A stretch of 64,000 nt of DNA from Butyrivibrio sp. (GCA_015056575.1 SVGA01000006.1:62001-126000), one strand, 5' to 3'; counted from the stretch's first letter, positions 8,184-17,274 are shown. Program-made: numbers and translations. Notes: a model not told the origin generated them from the sequence alone.

Positions 8184-8255
8184 ATGTTAAAGACTAGAAA
8201 TCATAAGGCAGTGAATAAGGAAATTGTGGTTACCTCGCAGGAGTTTGCTCAATAA
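8184..8255 (+). CDS. 23-residue leader peptide, probable translation-attenuation sensor
   Basis: MLKTRNHKAVNKEIVVTSQE plus FAQ and a TAA stop, with a near-perfect AAAGGAGG Shine-Dalgarno 8 bases upstream and a consensus promoter before that. It is followed by two stem-loop terminators and then the ABC exporter genes. Codons 15-19 (8228-8238, GGTTACCTCGC) can pair at 9 of 11 positions with the left arm of the first terminator (8280-8290). A ribosome completing the peptide would block this antiterminator, while one stalled early would allow it. This is the logic known for the B. subtilis bmrB leader of the bmrCD exporter. It is too short for most gene callers. Confidence 0.7.
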   Translation: MLKTRNHKAVNKEIVVTSQEFAQ

Positions 8256-8312
8256 CTGGATTTATCTTGAAGCAATCAGGCGTGGTATCCGCATGGAGAC
8301 CACGCTATTTTT
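8228..8312 (+). promoter_or_regulatory. Transcription attenuator: antiterminator versus terminator 1
   Basis: Terminator 1 is GCGTGGT (8280-8286) paired with ACCACGC (8299-8305) followed by TATTTTTAT. The alternative antiterminator pairs 8228-8238 in the leader-peptide coding region with 8280-8290, sequestering the terminator's left arm. The two structures cannot coexist. Confidence 0.65.
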
Positions 8313-8324
8313 ATGGCTATTTTC

Positions 8325-8360
8325 AGCGGTAGGGTCTTCGGGCTCTACCGCTGTTTTTTA
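8325..8360 (+). terminator. Second, strong UUCG-capped terminator before the ABC genes
   Basis: A 12-bp stem (8325-8336 with 8341-8352, two G-U pairs) is capped by c(UUCG)g and followed by GTTTTTTATT. It lies only 18 bases upstream of the ATG of the first ABC gene, with no room for another promoter. Expression of the exporter therefore requires read-through. Confidence 0.85.
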
Positions 8361-8377
8361 TTAAGGATGTGATAATT

Positions 8378-10111
8378 ATGAAAAAGTATTTGATCAGAAA
8401 CTGGTGGAGATACACCATCGGCGGAATATCGCTTATATGCAGCACAGCAATCGACGTACTGCTTCCCTTCGTAACTCTTTCCATGGTGGACGATGTTATC
8501 GTGGGGAGAAACATGGACATATTCAGAAGAGATATTATTCTGTTTGTGGCAGCAGGCCTGGGAAGAGCGTTCTTCCAGTTCGTAAAAGAGTTCCTTTGTG
8601 ACATGTCAGGATGCCGCGTGGCATCGGGCCTCAGAAAAGATATGATGAAGCATATCTTTTCGCTTCACAAGGGGTATTTTGATAAGACCAACACCGGAGA
8701 ACTCATGGCAAGAGTCAAGGACGACGCCGGAGCAGTCTGGGATCTGACAGGATTTGTCGGAATGCTGCTGACAGAGGCAACGGTTTACTTCATCGGTGTA
8801 GTTATCTGCATGGTAAGGCTTAACTGGAAGCTCAGTATTGTGCCTCTGGCATTTATGCCGCTTCTTGCATATGTGGCACTTCATCTTGAAAAGACACTTG
8901 GTAAGGACTACGACGATATAAGCGAGAGAAATGCAGCTCTTACCAAGGTAGTTGAAGAGAACATCTCAGGTGTAAGGACAGTTAAGGCTTTTTCGGCAGA
9001 AGGCACCGAGATGAAGAAGTTCGATGAAAAGAACCGTGACTATGCCGAGGCTAACAAGAAATTCGCCAAAGATCTTGCTGACAGCGATCCTCTCATCGGT
9101 CTTATCCCAAAGGTAATGCAGGTGGCTGTGGTTGCAATTGGCGGATACGCGGCTATAAAAGGAAGCATAACCTACGGAACACTTGTGGCATTCGTGTCAT
9201 ATTCAATCAACATCGTATGGCCTATTGAGAACCTTGGATGGATGCTGTCTCTGGTTTCCCAGGGCCTTGCAGGATACAAGAAGATTTCCAAGGTCCTTGG
9301 CACAAAGCCTGATATAACCGATCCTTCGGGAAAAGAGCTGTCGGATGCAGTCAGTGCTCCGGGGCAGATAAGTTTTGAGAATGTAAGCTTTGCAATCGAG
9401 GATAAGCCCATCTTAGAGGATGTGTCTTTTACCATAGAAAAGGGAAAGACACTGGGTATCATGGGAGCAACGGGTGCGGGAAAGAGTACCATAGTCAATC
9501 TTCTTGAGAGATTCTATGACGTTACGGACGGATGCATACGCATCGAGGGAAAAGACATTAAGGAGATGCCTTTGTCTGCTGTAAGGGCCTTCTCATCAGT
9601 GGTGACCCAGGATGTATTTCTTTTCTCCGATACCATAACAGAGAATGTCAGACTTGGATTCAAGGATACCATGGATGAAATGACAGTTAGAAATGCCATA
9701 AAGAGCGCCCACGCCAAGGACTTCGTTGAGAAAATAACCGACAGTTACGAGGCAGTTATCGGAGAGAGGGGAATCGGGCTTTCCGGTGGGCAGAAGCAGA
9801 GGCTTTCAATTGCGAGAGCCCTTGCCAAGAAGGCGGATCTTCTGGTGCTTGATGACTCTACATCTGCGCTGGATATGGAGACGGAAGCTGCAATACAGCA
9901 GGAACTTTTAAAGAAAAAAGACATGAGTAAGATCATCATCGGTCATCGTATATCTTCGGTTAAGGATGCAGATGAGATCATAGTTTTGGAAAACGGAAGA
10001 GTAAAGGAGAGAGGAACTCACGCTGAGCTTATTGGAAAGAGGGGACTGTACTACAGCACCTACGAAGCTCAGTACGGAGACTATCGAAATGCTCTTGCAG
10101 TAAATGAGTAA
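8378..10111 (+). CDS. ABC exporter half-transporter with degenerate Walker B (BmrC/LmrC-like)
   Basis: 577 residues: a six-helix exporter membrane domain (about 1-320) and a nucleotide-binding domain. Walker A GATGAGKST is at about residue 363, the signature LSGGQ at 468 is canonical, and the Walker B region reads LVLDDSTSALD. The catalytic glutamate is therefore replaced by Asp (493), the hallmark of the non-catalytic site in heterodimeric exporters such as BmrCD, LmrCD and TM287/288. ATG 8378 is preferred over the in-frame GTG at 8369 because AAGGA is then correctly spaced. The partner half is encoded 12 bases downstream. Likely substrates are amphiphilic drugs or ribosome-targeting antibiotics, given the leader. 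The substrate itself is inference. Confidence 0.9.
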   Translation: MKKYLIRNWWRYTIGGISLICSTAIDVLLPFVTLSMVDDVIVGRNMDIFRRDIILFVAAGLGRAFFQFVKEFLCDMSGCRVASGLRKDMMKHIFSLHKGYFDKTNTGELMARVKDDAGAVWDLTGFVGMLLTEATVYFIGVVICMVRLNWKLSIVPLAFMPLLAYVALHLEKTLGKDYDDISERNAALTKVVEENISGVRTVKAFSAEGTEMKKFDEKNRDYAEANKKFAKDLADSDPLIGLIPKVMQVAVVAIGGYAAIKGSITYGTLVAFVSYSINIVWPIENLGWMLSLVSQGLAGYKKISKVLGTKPDITDPSGKELSDAVSAPGQISFENVSFAIEDKPILEDVSFTIEKGKTLGIMGATGAGKSTIVNLLERFYDVTDGCIRIEGKDIKEMPLSAVRAFSSVVTQDVFLFSDTITENVRLGFKDTMDEMTVRNAIKSAHAKDFVEKITDSYEAVIGERGIGLSGGQKQRLSIARALAKKADLLVLDDSTSALDMETEAAIQQELLKKKDMSKIIIGHRISSVKDADEIIVLENGRVKERGTHAELIGKRGLYYSTYEAQYGDYRNALAVNE

Positions 10112-10123
10112 GGAGGTGCATAT

Positions 10124-11908
10124 ATGGCTATTAACAGCACCAGAGAGGATGAAGATTTAAAGGAGAGTCTTAAGCTTGACGTCTTAAAAAGACTCCTTAA
10201 GAATCTTCTGGAATATAAAGGGAAAATTGTACTGGTAACGGGGCTGATCCTGGTCACCGTTGCCATTCAGACCACTTATCCTCTGCTGATTGAGAAAGTA
10301 ATTGATGATGAGATCATAGATAAGAATACAAAGGGACTATTTATGATGGGGGGCTTTATGATAGTGCTTGCCTTTGTAAACTACGCTGCCACCAGGATCT
10401 GGAGGCGCATCATGGCAGTCATTTCCAACGACATGATCATGAACATCAGAAGAAGGCTCTATGTTCATATCCAGGAGCTTGGGGTAGACTTTTTTGACCA
10501 GAGACCATCTGGTAAGATTCTGGCAAGGATCACGGGAGATATCAATGCGCTGAAAGATGTGCTCTCAAGTACTGTTACAACCCTGGCGCCTGAGGCCATA
10601 AGCCTTGTGGTGATACTTGCTATTATGATCGTAAAGAGTCCTGTTCTCTCACTGTCCGCAGCGGTTGCTGTTCCGATAATCATGCTTGGACTTTATTTCT
10701 GCGAGATCCTGGCTCACAAGAGATGGCAGATCTTGAAAAAGAAAGATTCCAACATGACAGCGTACATCCACGAGGGCATTGAGGGGGTATCCGTTATCCA
10801 AAGCTTCAATGCTCAGGAGGAATCTTCGAAGGAATTCGACGGACTTGTTAATGAGGTTATAAAGGCCTTTAGGAATGCAGTTGTGATCACAGATACCTAC
10901 AGTCCTACGATTGAGATTGCGGGAGGACTAGGAACTGCTACGTTGTATTACCTTGCAGTGACAAAGCTTAATGTCATGCCGGAGTCTATAGGTACGCTTT
11001 CAGCATTTGTTCTCTATCTTGGCATGTTCTTTAGTCCTATAAGGGATCTTGCCAGTTACTACAATAAGCTGATAACCAACCTGTCATCAGCTGAAAGAGT
11101 ATATGAGATCATGGACATGGATCCGCTTGTTAAGGATGGTGAGAAGGCGATTGATCTTCCCGGGATTGAGGGAAATGTCGAGTTTGACCATGTGACCTTC
11201 GCTTATCCCGATGAGCCTGATGTGGACATTCTCCACAATGTAAGCTTTAAGGCTAAAAAGGGAGAGACCATAGCTCTAGTTGGACCTACAGGTGCAGGTA
11301 AGACTACCATCGTGAGTCTTATCAGCAGATTCTACAACACAAAAAGCGGAAGAGTACTGGTGGACGGATATGATATCAGCAAGGTTACAATACAGTCGCT
11401 TAGAAATCAGCTTGGAATCATGACTCAGGACAACTATCTCTTTTCCGGAACCATCAGGGATAACATCAAGTATGGAAGACCGGATGCCTCGGATGAAGAG
11501 ATGCTGGAGGTGTCAAAGGCTGTACATGCTCACGATTTCATCTCACAGATGGAGAAGGGGTATGACACTGTGATAACCGAGCGTGGAGGCGGATTGTCAA
11601 ACGGACAGAGACAGCTTATTGCTTTTGCGAGAACTCTTTTGACAGATCCCAAGATCCTCATACTGGATGAGGCTACAGCGAGTATCGACACAAGGACGGA
11701 GATACTGGTTCAGCAGGGTATAGAGGAGCTTCTTAAAAAGAGAACGTCATTCGTTGTTGCACACAGGTTATCTACCATCAAAAATGCAGACAAGATATTC
11801 GTTATTGATGATGGCGGAATCCTTGAGTGGGGCGACCATGAGAGCCTGATGGCAAGAAGGGGAGCGTACTACGAGCTCTACTCTGCGCAGTTCGTCAGCG
11901 CGTCGTAG
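10124..11908 (+). CDS. ABC exporter half-transporter, catalytic partner (BmrD/LmrD-like)
   Basis: 594 residues, TMD (about residues 30-340) plus NBD. Walker A is GPTGAGKTT (about 387), Walker B ILILDEATASID with catalytic Glu516, and the switch histidine lies in VVAHRLST. The signature motif is LSNGQ rather than LSGGQ. Together with the Asp in the partner's Walker B this makes one ATP site degenerate and one competent, as expected for an obligate heterodimer. An AGGAGGTG box 8 bases upstream and the 12-base gap indicate co-translation with the upstream half. The product is a membrane efflux pump. Confidence 0.9.
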   Translation: MAINSTREDEDLKESLKLDVLKRLLKNLLEYKGKIVLVTGLILVTVAIQTTYPLLIEKVIDDEIIDKNTKGLFMMGGFMIVLAFVNYAATRIWRRIMAVISNDMIMNIRRRLYVHIQELGVDFFDQRPSGKILARITGDINALKDVLSSTVTTLAPEAISLVVILAIMIVKSPVLSLSAAVAVPIIMLGLYFCEILAHKRWQILKKKDSNMTAYIHEGIEGVSVIQSFNAQEESSKEFDGLVNEVIKAFRNAVVITDTYSPTIEIAGGLGTATLYYLAVTKLNVMPESIGTLSAFVLYLGMFFSPIRDLASYYNKLITNLSSAERVYEIMDMDPLVKDGEKAIDLPGIEGNVEFDHVTFAYPDEPDVDILHNVSFKAKKGETIALVGPTGAGKTTIVSLISRFYNTKSGRVLVDGYDISKVTIQSLRNQLGIMTQDNYLFSGTIRDNIKYGRPDASDEEMLEVSKAVHAHDFISQMEKGYDTVITERGGGLSNGQRQLIAFARTLLTDPKILILDEATASIDTRTEILVQQGIEELLKKRTSFVVAHRLSTIKNADKIFVIDDGGILEWGDHESLMARRGAYYELYSAQFVSAS

Positions 11909-11952
11909 CAAAACCTGTCTAAGAGAACTGGTCGGGAGACGTATCTTAAAAG

Positions 11953-11961
11953 TGTTATAAT
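11953..11961 (+). promoter_or_regulatory. Extended -10 promoter element
   Basis: TGTTATAAT is an extended -10 (TG-n-TATAAT). It lies about 80 bases upstream of the DUF1848 gene. No good -35 is visible. Confidence 0.45.
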
Positions 11962-12042
11962 ATTTACTGTCTGAAGTTTTACCAACATTGGCCTATAGAA
12001 ATTGAGAATACAGATCATTAAAAAGCGTAAGGAAATACTTTC

Positions 12043-12978
12043 ATGATATTAAATACCGGACAGCGTACGGATATTCCGGCGTTTTATCCAATATGGCTGG
12101 CGAACAGGCTTAAGGAGGGATTTGTGTGCGTGAGAAACCCCTTTAACCCTGTTCAGGTCAGCAGATACAGATTAAATCCTGAGGTGGTGGATATCATTGG
12201 ATTTTGCTCCAAGAATCCATCACCGTTTTTCCCATACATGAAACTTCTTGAGGGCTATGGGCAGTTCTGGTACGTCACCATAACACCCTATGGCAAGGAT
12301 ATCGAGCCTGCTGTTCCTGATAAGCACAAGATACTTGAGGACTTTAAGATTCTTTCAGAGATGGTGGGCAAAGAGCGCATCGGCTGGAGATACGACCCGA
12401 TCCTTGTAAATGACAGATATACGAAGGAGTACCACCTTAGGGCTTTTGAGCAGATGGCAGCAGAGCTTGATGGTTACACCAATATTGTTGTGATCAGCTT
12501 CATCGATCTGTACGAGAAGGTGAAGAGGAATTTTCCGGAGATAGCTTCCGTCACCCGGGAGGACAAGCACTTCCTGGGAAAAGAAATAGTGGCTATAGCG
12601 AAGACTCATGGAATGATCGTAAAACCTTGCGGAGAGGGCGAGTTTCTTTCGCAGTATGGCGCTGACTGCTCAGGATGCATGACGGTTAAGGACTACGAGA
12701 AAGCCCTTGGGAAAAGACTCATCGTCCCTAATAAGAAACCTGCAAGAAAAGAGTGCGCCTGCTATCTGTCGGGAGATATCGGCGCCTACGACAGCTGCGG
12801 GCATCTGTGCAGATACTGTTATGCCAACAATGATGTTGAGGCAGTAAGAAGGAACATGAAGGCACACGATCCGGATTCCCCCTTCCTTATAGGCAATTAC
12901 ACTCCGGATGACGAAATAAATGATGTGGAACAGAAGTCCTGGATCGACCGCCAGATAAGTCTTTTTGATTCGTTCTGA
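12043..12978 (+). CDS. DUF1848 family protein
   Basis: 311 residues. It begins MILNTGQRTDIPAFYPIWLA and carries the family's RNPFNP and FCSKNPSPF stretches, by which I recognise DUF1848. A C-terminal CGHLCRYCYAN block (Cys252, Cys256, Cys259) has the C-x3-C-x2-C spacing of radical-SAM-type Fe-S clusters but sits at the C-terminus. More cysteines lie in GADCSGC. The family's reaction is not known to me, and a TIM-barrel-like Fe-S protein is an inference. The ribosome binding site AAGGA is about 10 bases before the ATG. It is monocistronic-looking, between the ABC exporter and the MATE-fusion gene. Confidence 0.75.
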   Translation: MILNTGQRTDIPAFYPIWLANRLKEGFVCVRNPFNPVQVSRYRLNPEVVDIIGFCSKNPSPFFPYMKLLEGYGQFWYVTITPYGKDIEPAVPDKHKILEDFKILSEMVGKERIGWRYDPILVNDRYTKEYHLRAFEQMAAELDGYTNIVVISFIDLYEKVKRNFPEIASVTREDKHFLGKEIVAIAKTHGMIVKPCGEGEFLSQYGADCSGCMTVKDYEKALGKRLIVPNKKPARKECACYLSGDIGAYDSCGHLCRYCYANNDVEAVRRNMKAHDPDSPFLIGNYTPDDEINDVEQKSWIDRQISLFDSF

Positions 12979-13056
12979 TAAATTATGGTGTAAAATAGAA
13001 TAAATACACACTTTTATTCGTGTAAATGAACTATGTAATTCCACAGGAGGGAAGAA

Positions 13057-14835
13057 ATGGGAAAAGATACAGAGAAGGACTTATCAGACAGCAAGCTGCT
13101 GACAGGGCTGTTTTTCAGGCTCTTGCCCTATCAGGTCCTGCTGATAGTCATCAATGCGGTAAACGGTATTGTCGATGGCCTCTACGCCAGTAATGCCATA
13201 GGCAAGACTGCCATGAGTGCATTGGGACTGTATGCTCCCTTCAATCACTTCCTGTATGCGGCCAGCATGCTTCTGGTAGGTGGATCCCAGATCCTGTACG
13301 GCAGGTATGTTGCAAGAGACAGAGAGGCTGTACACAGTATCTTTACCCTGGACCTTGTGATCTCAACCATCATAGCTGTAGCTACATCACTTCTTATGAC
13401 AATAGGCGCGCTAACCGGCGCAACCAAGCTTATGGTGAATGTTGAGCCCGACCTTACCATGTTCAATCATTACCTGCTGGGACAGGCCATTGGCATTCCC
13501 GCCCTGGTACTGGGTCAACAGCTCTTTTCCTTCCTGTCTCTGGAAAATCAGACAAAGCGCACAATGGTGGCCAGTATATCCTGTTTTGTGGTCAACGTTA
13601 TCCTGAACCATCTTTTCGTAGTGATAATTCCCTGGGGAACCTTCGGACTGGGCCTTAGCTCATCAATTGCCACCTGGATATTCCTTTTGATCCAGGCTCA
13701 GTATTACTTTGCAGGCAAGTCAGAGTGGAGATTCTCTATTAAAGCAGCTAAGTGGAGCGATATTCCCGATATGTTCCGGCTGGGAGTATCGGGAGCAATT
13801 TCGAGATTCCTTGAGATGTTCCGCTGCTTTATCGTAAACTACCTGATCATTACCTACGTGGGCACCGTGGGTCTTTCGGCCTTTGCGGCCTCCAACAACG
13901 TGCTGGCGGTATTCTGGGCATTCCCTTTCGGAATGGTGGCGGTTTGCCGAATGCTCTTTTCCATAAGTGTAGGAGAGAAGGACTGCAGGTCACTGGTGGA
14001 CGCTCTGAGAGTGTGTCTTACAAAGGGAAATCTTCTGATGTGCGTTATAGTGGCTTTCCTGGTGCTCTGTGCAAAGCCCCTTACAATGCTGTTCTACCAT
14101 GATCCCATGGATCCCGTTTTTGATATGACGGTAATGGGATTCAGGCTTCTTCCTCTTTGCATGTTCCCTGCCATGGTGAGCCTTAATTTCTGCTGCTATG
14201 CACAGACCATCGAGAGAAAAAAGCTGTCTATTATACTTCCCATCATCGACGGAATGGTGGGTGTTGTTGCCTGCAGTTTAGTGCTGATCCCGCTGATGAA
14301 GATGAACGGCCTTTATATCTCAAATATTCTTAACGGCGTTATCTGCTGCGCTGTTATATTCTTCTCGGCCTGGGGAGGACTTAAGCGCATCCCCAAGAAC
14401 CTTGAGGATCTGATGCTTATTCCCGAGGACTTCGGTGCAAGGCCCGATGAGAGGCTTGATATCACCGTAAGGCAGATGGATGAGGTTACAAGCATTTCCC
14501 AGCAGATCGTGGACTTCTGCAAGGTCAGGGGAATTGACAAGAGAAGAGCGTATTTTGCAGGGCTCTGCATGGAGGAAATGGCAGGAAACGTGGTCAACCA
14601 CGGCTTTAATGATAAAAAATCTCATTCCATTGACATCCGTGTGGTACATAGTGATGAGGACGTGATTCTCAGGATAAGGGACAACTGCAGGGAGTTTAAT
14701 CCTACGGACCGGTCAAAGGTTAATGATAACCATGAGGACGGCAGGAACATAGGAATCAGGATGGTCTATAAGATAGCCCGGGAGGTGAATTATCAGAATC
14801 TCCTCGGCCTTAATGTGCTGACCATAAAGATATAA
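13057..14835 (+). CDS. MATE-family transporter fused to a C-terminal anti-sigma-type ATPase domain
   Basis: 592 residues. Residues 1 to about 445 form a twelve-helix MATE-like (MOP superfamily) carrier. After a linker (about 446-475) comes a GHKL ATPase domain of the RsbW/SpoIIAB type. Its N-box is EEMAGNVVNHGF and its G-box region includes LRIRDNCREFNP and GRNIGIRMVYK. There is no His phospho-acceptor domain, so it is not a histidine kinase. The fusion suggests a transporter whose cytoplasmic tail binds ATP and perhaps a partner-switch protein. The AGGAGGG ribosome binding site supports the start at 13057. The substrate is unknown. Confidence 0.85.
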   Translation: MGKDTEKDLSDSKLLTGLFFRLLPYQVLLIVINAVNGIVDGLYASNAIGKTAMSALGLYAPFNHFLYAASMLLVGGSQILYGRYVARDREAVHSIFTLDLVISTIIAVATSLLMTIGALTGATKLMVNVEPDLTMFNHYLLGQAIGIPALVLGQQLFSFLSLENQTKRTMVASISCFVVNVILNHLFVVIIPWGTFGLGLSSSIATWIFLLIQAQYYFAGKSEWRFSIKAAKWSDIPDMFRLGVSGAISRFLEMFRCFIVNYLIITYVGTVGLSAFAASNNVLAVFWAFPFGMVAVCRMLFSISVGEKDCRSLVDALRVCLTKGNLLMCVIVAFLVLCAKPLTMLFYHDPMDPVFDMTVMGFRLLPLCMFPAMVSLNFCCYAQTIERKKLSIILPIIDGMVGVVACSLVLIPLMKMNGLYISNILNGVICCAVIFFSAWGGLKRIPKNLEDLMLIPEDFGARPDERLDITVRQMDEVTSISQQIVDFCKVRGIDKRRAYFAGLCMEEMAGNVVNHGFNDKKSHSIDIRVVHSDEDVILRIRDNCREFNPTDRSKVNDNHEDGRNIGIRMVYKIAREVNYQNLLGLNVLTIKI

Positions 14836-14862
14836 AGACAATCTTATAGTTGGTGATATAAT
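14835..14862 (+). promoter_or_regulatory. Promoter with extended -10 for the GGDEF gene
   Basis: AAGACA (14835-14840), a 16-base spacer, then TATAAT (14857-14862) preceded by TG at 14854-14855. Confidence 0.5.
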
Positions 14863-14910
14863 AGAATATGTAGTACGTTAAATCGACAGTGTTCATATAG
14901 GTAATTGTGC

Positions 14911-16269
14911 ATGAAGAGACTCAGCCGCACAACTAAATATATGATATTTATCTGCACTGCTCTGGTTTTGTTTAACCTGGCTTTTGGTTTCATGCTGACT
15001 AGAACCTCCGGAGAAGCCATGAGAGAGCAGATCAACGCCCGTATGCTGGATATCTCCAATACTGCCGCTTCTATGCTGGATGGTGATGATCTGGCAAAGA
15101 TAACTGTTAACGATCTTGGCTCCCCTGAGTATCAGAGAGTTTTTACCACTCTTTCCTATTTCCAGAATAACATGCAGCTTGCGTATATATACTGCATAAT
15201 GCAGGTGGATGAAAAGGAATTTGTCTTCGGAGTGGATCCCACCATTGAAGATCCCGGAGAGTTCGGCTCTCCCATTGTATATACCGATGCGCTCTATAAT
15301 GCCAGCAAGGGCAAAGCCGGAGTTGATCAGGTTCCATACGAGGATGGATGGGGCGAATTCTACAGTTCCTATTCTCCGGTGTTTGATTCCGAGGGAAACG
15401 TGGCCGGAATAGTGGCTGCTGATTTTGACGCGGAATGGTATCAGGAACAGATAAAACATCTTGTCAGAATAACCGGTGGATTCAGCGTGCTTGCTATTCT
15501 GGTCAGTATTGTTCTTACGGTGATCATTGCCAGCCACTTCAGAAAGAACTTCATGAATCTCTTTGGCAAGATGAATGAGCTGTCCCTTGGGATCGAGACT
15601 CTGGTCCATGAGGTAATGCCCGAAGCCGAAACTGACAATTATACATCCCTGTCTTCCATTGAAAGCAAGAAAGGCATAAGGGATGAAGTCGAGCTTATGG
15701 GCGAAAAGATAAATGTCATGCAGGAGAGGCTTGCCGGATATATTGATGTTATCCGCTCCAGTGCATATGTTGACGGGCTTACGGGGCTTAACAACAGGAC
15801 ATCTTACGGGGAATATATTCAAATCCTTGATAATAAAATCCGGGATAAAAAAGACCTGACATTTTCAGTTGTCGTATTTGATATAAACCAGCTGAAGCTC
15901 GTAAATGACAATTATGGCCATGAGACGGGGGATAAGCTTATCGTGGATATTTCCGGGCTTATCCGAAAGATCTTCGACGGCCACAGAATATATCGCATTG
16001 GGGGAGATGAGTTTGTCTGTATCCTTGATGAAGCCGACCCTTCCGACAAAATCCGGAAACTTAAGGGATTGATAGAAATCAAAAGCCTGGAATCTTCGGT
16101 GCTGCACGACCCTTCCGTTGAGATAGGGGTTTCCATAGGAGGCGCTTCTTACGATCCTGAAACCGACAAGGTTTACACAGACGTATTCAACAAGGCTGAT
16201 GCCGCCATGTATGCGGACAAGCGCTTGTTTTATGAGACTCACGAGGACAGAAGAAAGAAAAGAAGATGA
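14911..16269 (+). CDS. Membrane-bound diguanylate cyclase with extracytoplasmic sensor domain
   Basis: 452 residues from ATG 14911. A TTG two codons earlier is less likely, and the RBS is a weak AGGT. A transmembrane helix (about 9-29), an extracytoplasmic domain of about 150 residues (sensor type, possibly Cache-like) and a second helix (about 188-210) are followed by a GGDEF domain. It has an intact active-site motif RIGGDEF near residue 363 and the upstream motif NDNYGHETGD. It should make c-di-GMP in response to an external ligand. No RxxD inhibitory site is evident before GGDEF. Its stop overlaps the next gene's start by four bases (ATGA), so it is coupled to the radical SAM gene. Confidence 0.88.
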   Translation: MKRLSRTTKYMIFICTALVLFNLAFGFMLTRTSGEAMREQINARMLDISNTAASMLDGDDLAKITVNDLGSPEYQRVFTTLSYFQNNMQLAYIYCIMQVDEKEFVFGVDPTIEDPGEFGSPIVYTDALYNASKGKAGVDQVPYEDGWGEFYSSYSPVFDSEGNVAGIVAADFDAEWYQEQIKHLVRITGGFSVLAILVSIVLTVIIASHFRKNFMNLFGKMNELSLGIETLVHEVMPEAETDNYTSLSSIESKKGIRDEVELMGEKINVMQERLAGYIDVIRSSAYVDGLTGLNNRTSYGEYIQILDNKIRDKKDLTFSVVVFDINQLKLVNDNYGHETGDKLIVDISGLIRKIFDGHRIYRIGGDEFVCILDEADPSDKIRKLKGLIEIKSLESSVLHDPSVEIGVSIGGASYDPETDKVYTDVFNKADAAMYADKRLFYETHEDRRKKRR

Positions 16270-17204
16270 AGGAATATTCTTCTTGCAGGCTGTGCCCGAG
16301 AAACTGCGGCATAGACAGGAACAACACAACAGGTTATTGCAGGGAAAAGAGCTCTCTCCACGTGGCGAGGGCTTCTTTGCATATGTGGGAAGAACCCTGC
16401 ATTTCGGGAAGCAGAGGCTCCGGCACCGTGTTTTTTTCCGGCTGCAACATGGGCTGCGTTTTTTGCCAGAACAAAAAGATCAGCCGGGGTGAAATCGGAA
16501 AGACGATCACGGCTAAGAGGCTTGTTGAGATCTTTTTTGAACTTGAGGAGCAGGGCGCCAACAACATTAACCTGGTGACGGGAGATATGTTCATCCCAAC
16601 AATAGCTAAGGCAGTAGAGGGTGCCAGAATTCAGGGACTTAAGATACCTGTTCTTTTTAACACATCATCTTACCTGAATGTGGACAGCATCAAGATGCTT
16701 GAGGGGCTTATAGACATCTATCTTCCGGACTTTAAGTATATCCGGGAAGAAGACGCCGTAAGATACAGCAATGCCCCGGGCTATGTGGAGGCGGCAAAAG
16801 TGGCGATAGCGGAAATGGTGAGGCAGCAGCCCCGGTGCGAGTTTACCCGGGAAAAGAGCTGTGAAGGAAGAGATGACGCTGTGTATGAAGAGGGGCAAAA
16901 CCTTATAACAAGGGGCGTTGTAGTGCGTCACCTTCTTATGCCGGGGATGCTGATCCAGAGTAAGCTTATTGTGAAGTATCTGCATGAACGCTATGGTGAT
17001 GATATCTACCTTAGTTTGATGAGCCAGTTCACACCAAACGGTGAGCTGTCCGAATATCCTGAGATCAACAGGAAAGTCACGGGCAGTGAGTATGAGAGCC
17101 TTGTCACATACGCACAGAATATCGGTGTTGTAAACGGCTTTGTTCAGGAAGGGGAGGCTGCAAGCGAGAGCTTTATACCACAGTTCGACCTTAGGGGAGT
17201 ATAG
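16266..17204 (+). CDS. Radical SAM protein, PflX/pyruvate-formate-lyase-activase-like
   Basis: 312 residues. The N-terminal CRLCPRNCGIDR and YCREK cysteines are followed by the radical SAM cluster CNMGCVFC (Cys60, Cys64, Cys67; C-x3-C-x2-C). Then come GGDMF-like NLVTGDMFIP and LPDFKY elements typical of the COG1313/PflX group. Members resemble glycyl-radical-enzyme activases, but their substrates are generally unassigned. It overlaps the diguanylate cyclase gene by four bases, an odd functional pairing that may reflect only shared transcription. No glycyl-radical enzyme is in the window. Confidence 0.85.
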   Translation: MKEYSSCRLCPRNCGIDRNNTTGYCREKSSLHVARASLHMWEEPCISGSRGSGTVFFSGCNMGCVFCQNKKISRGEIGKTITAKRLVEIFFELEEQGANNINLVTGDMFIPTIAKAVEGARIQGLKIPVLFNTSSYLNVDSIKMLEGLIDIYLPDFKYIREEDAVRYSNAPGYVEAAKVAIAEMVRQQPRCEFTREKSCEGRDDAVYEEGQNLITRGVVVRHLLMPGMLIQSKLIVKYLHERYGDDIYLSLMSQFTPNGELSEYPEINRKVTGSEYESLVTYAQNIGVVNGFVQEGEAASESFIPQFDLRGV

Positions 17205-17274
17205 GCGGTTTTGGCTATAGGAGCGGCGTGTAAGCTGCTGATCGGCAATGAAAGGCAGTGTTCAGCACGGGCTT

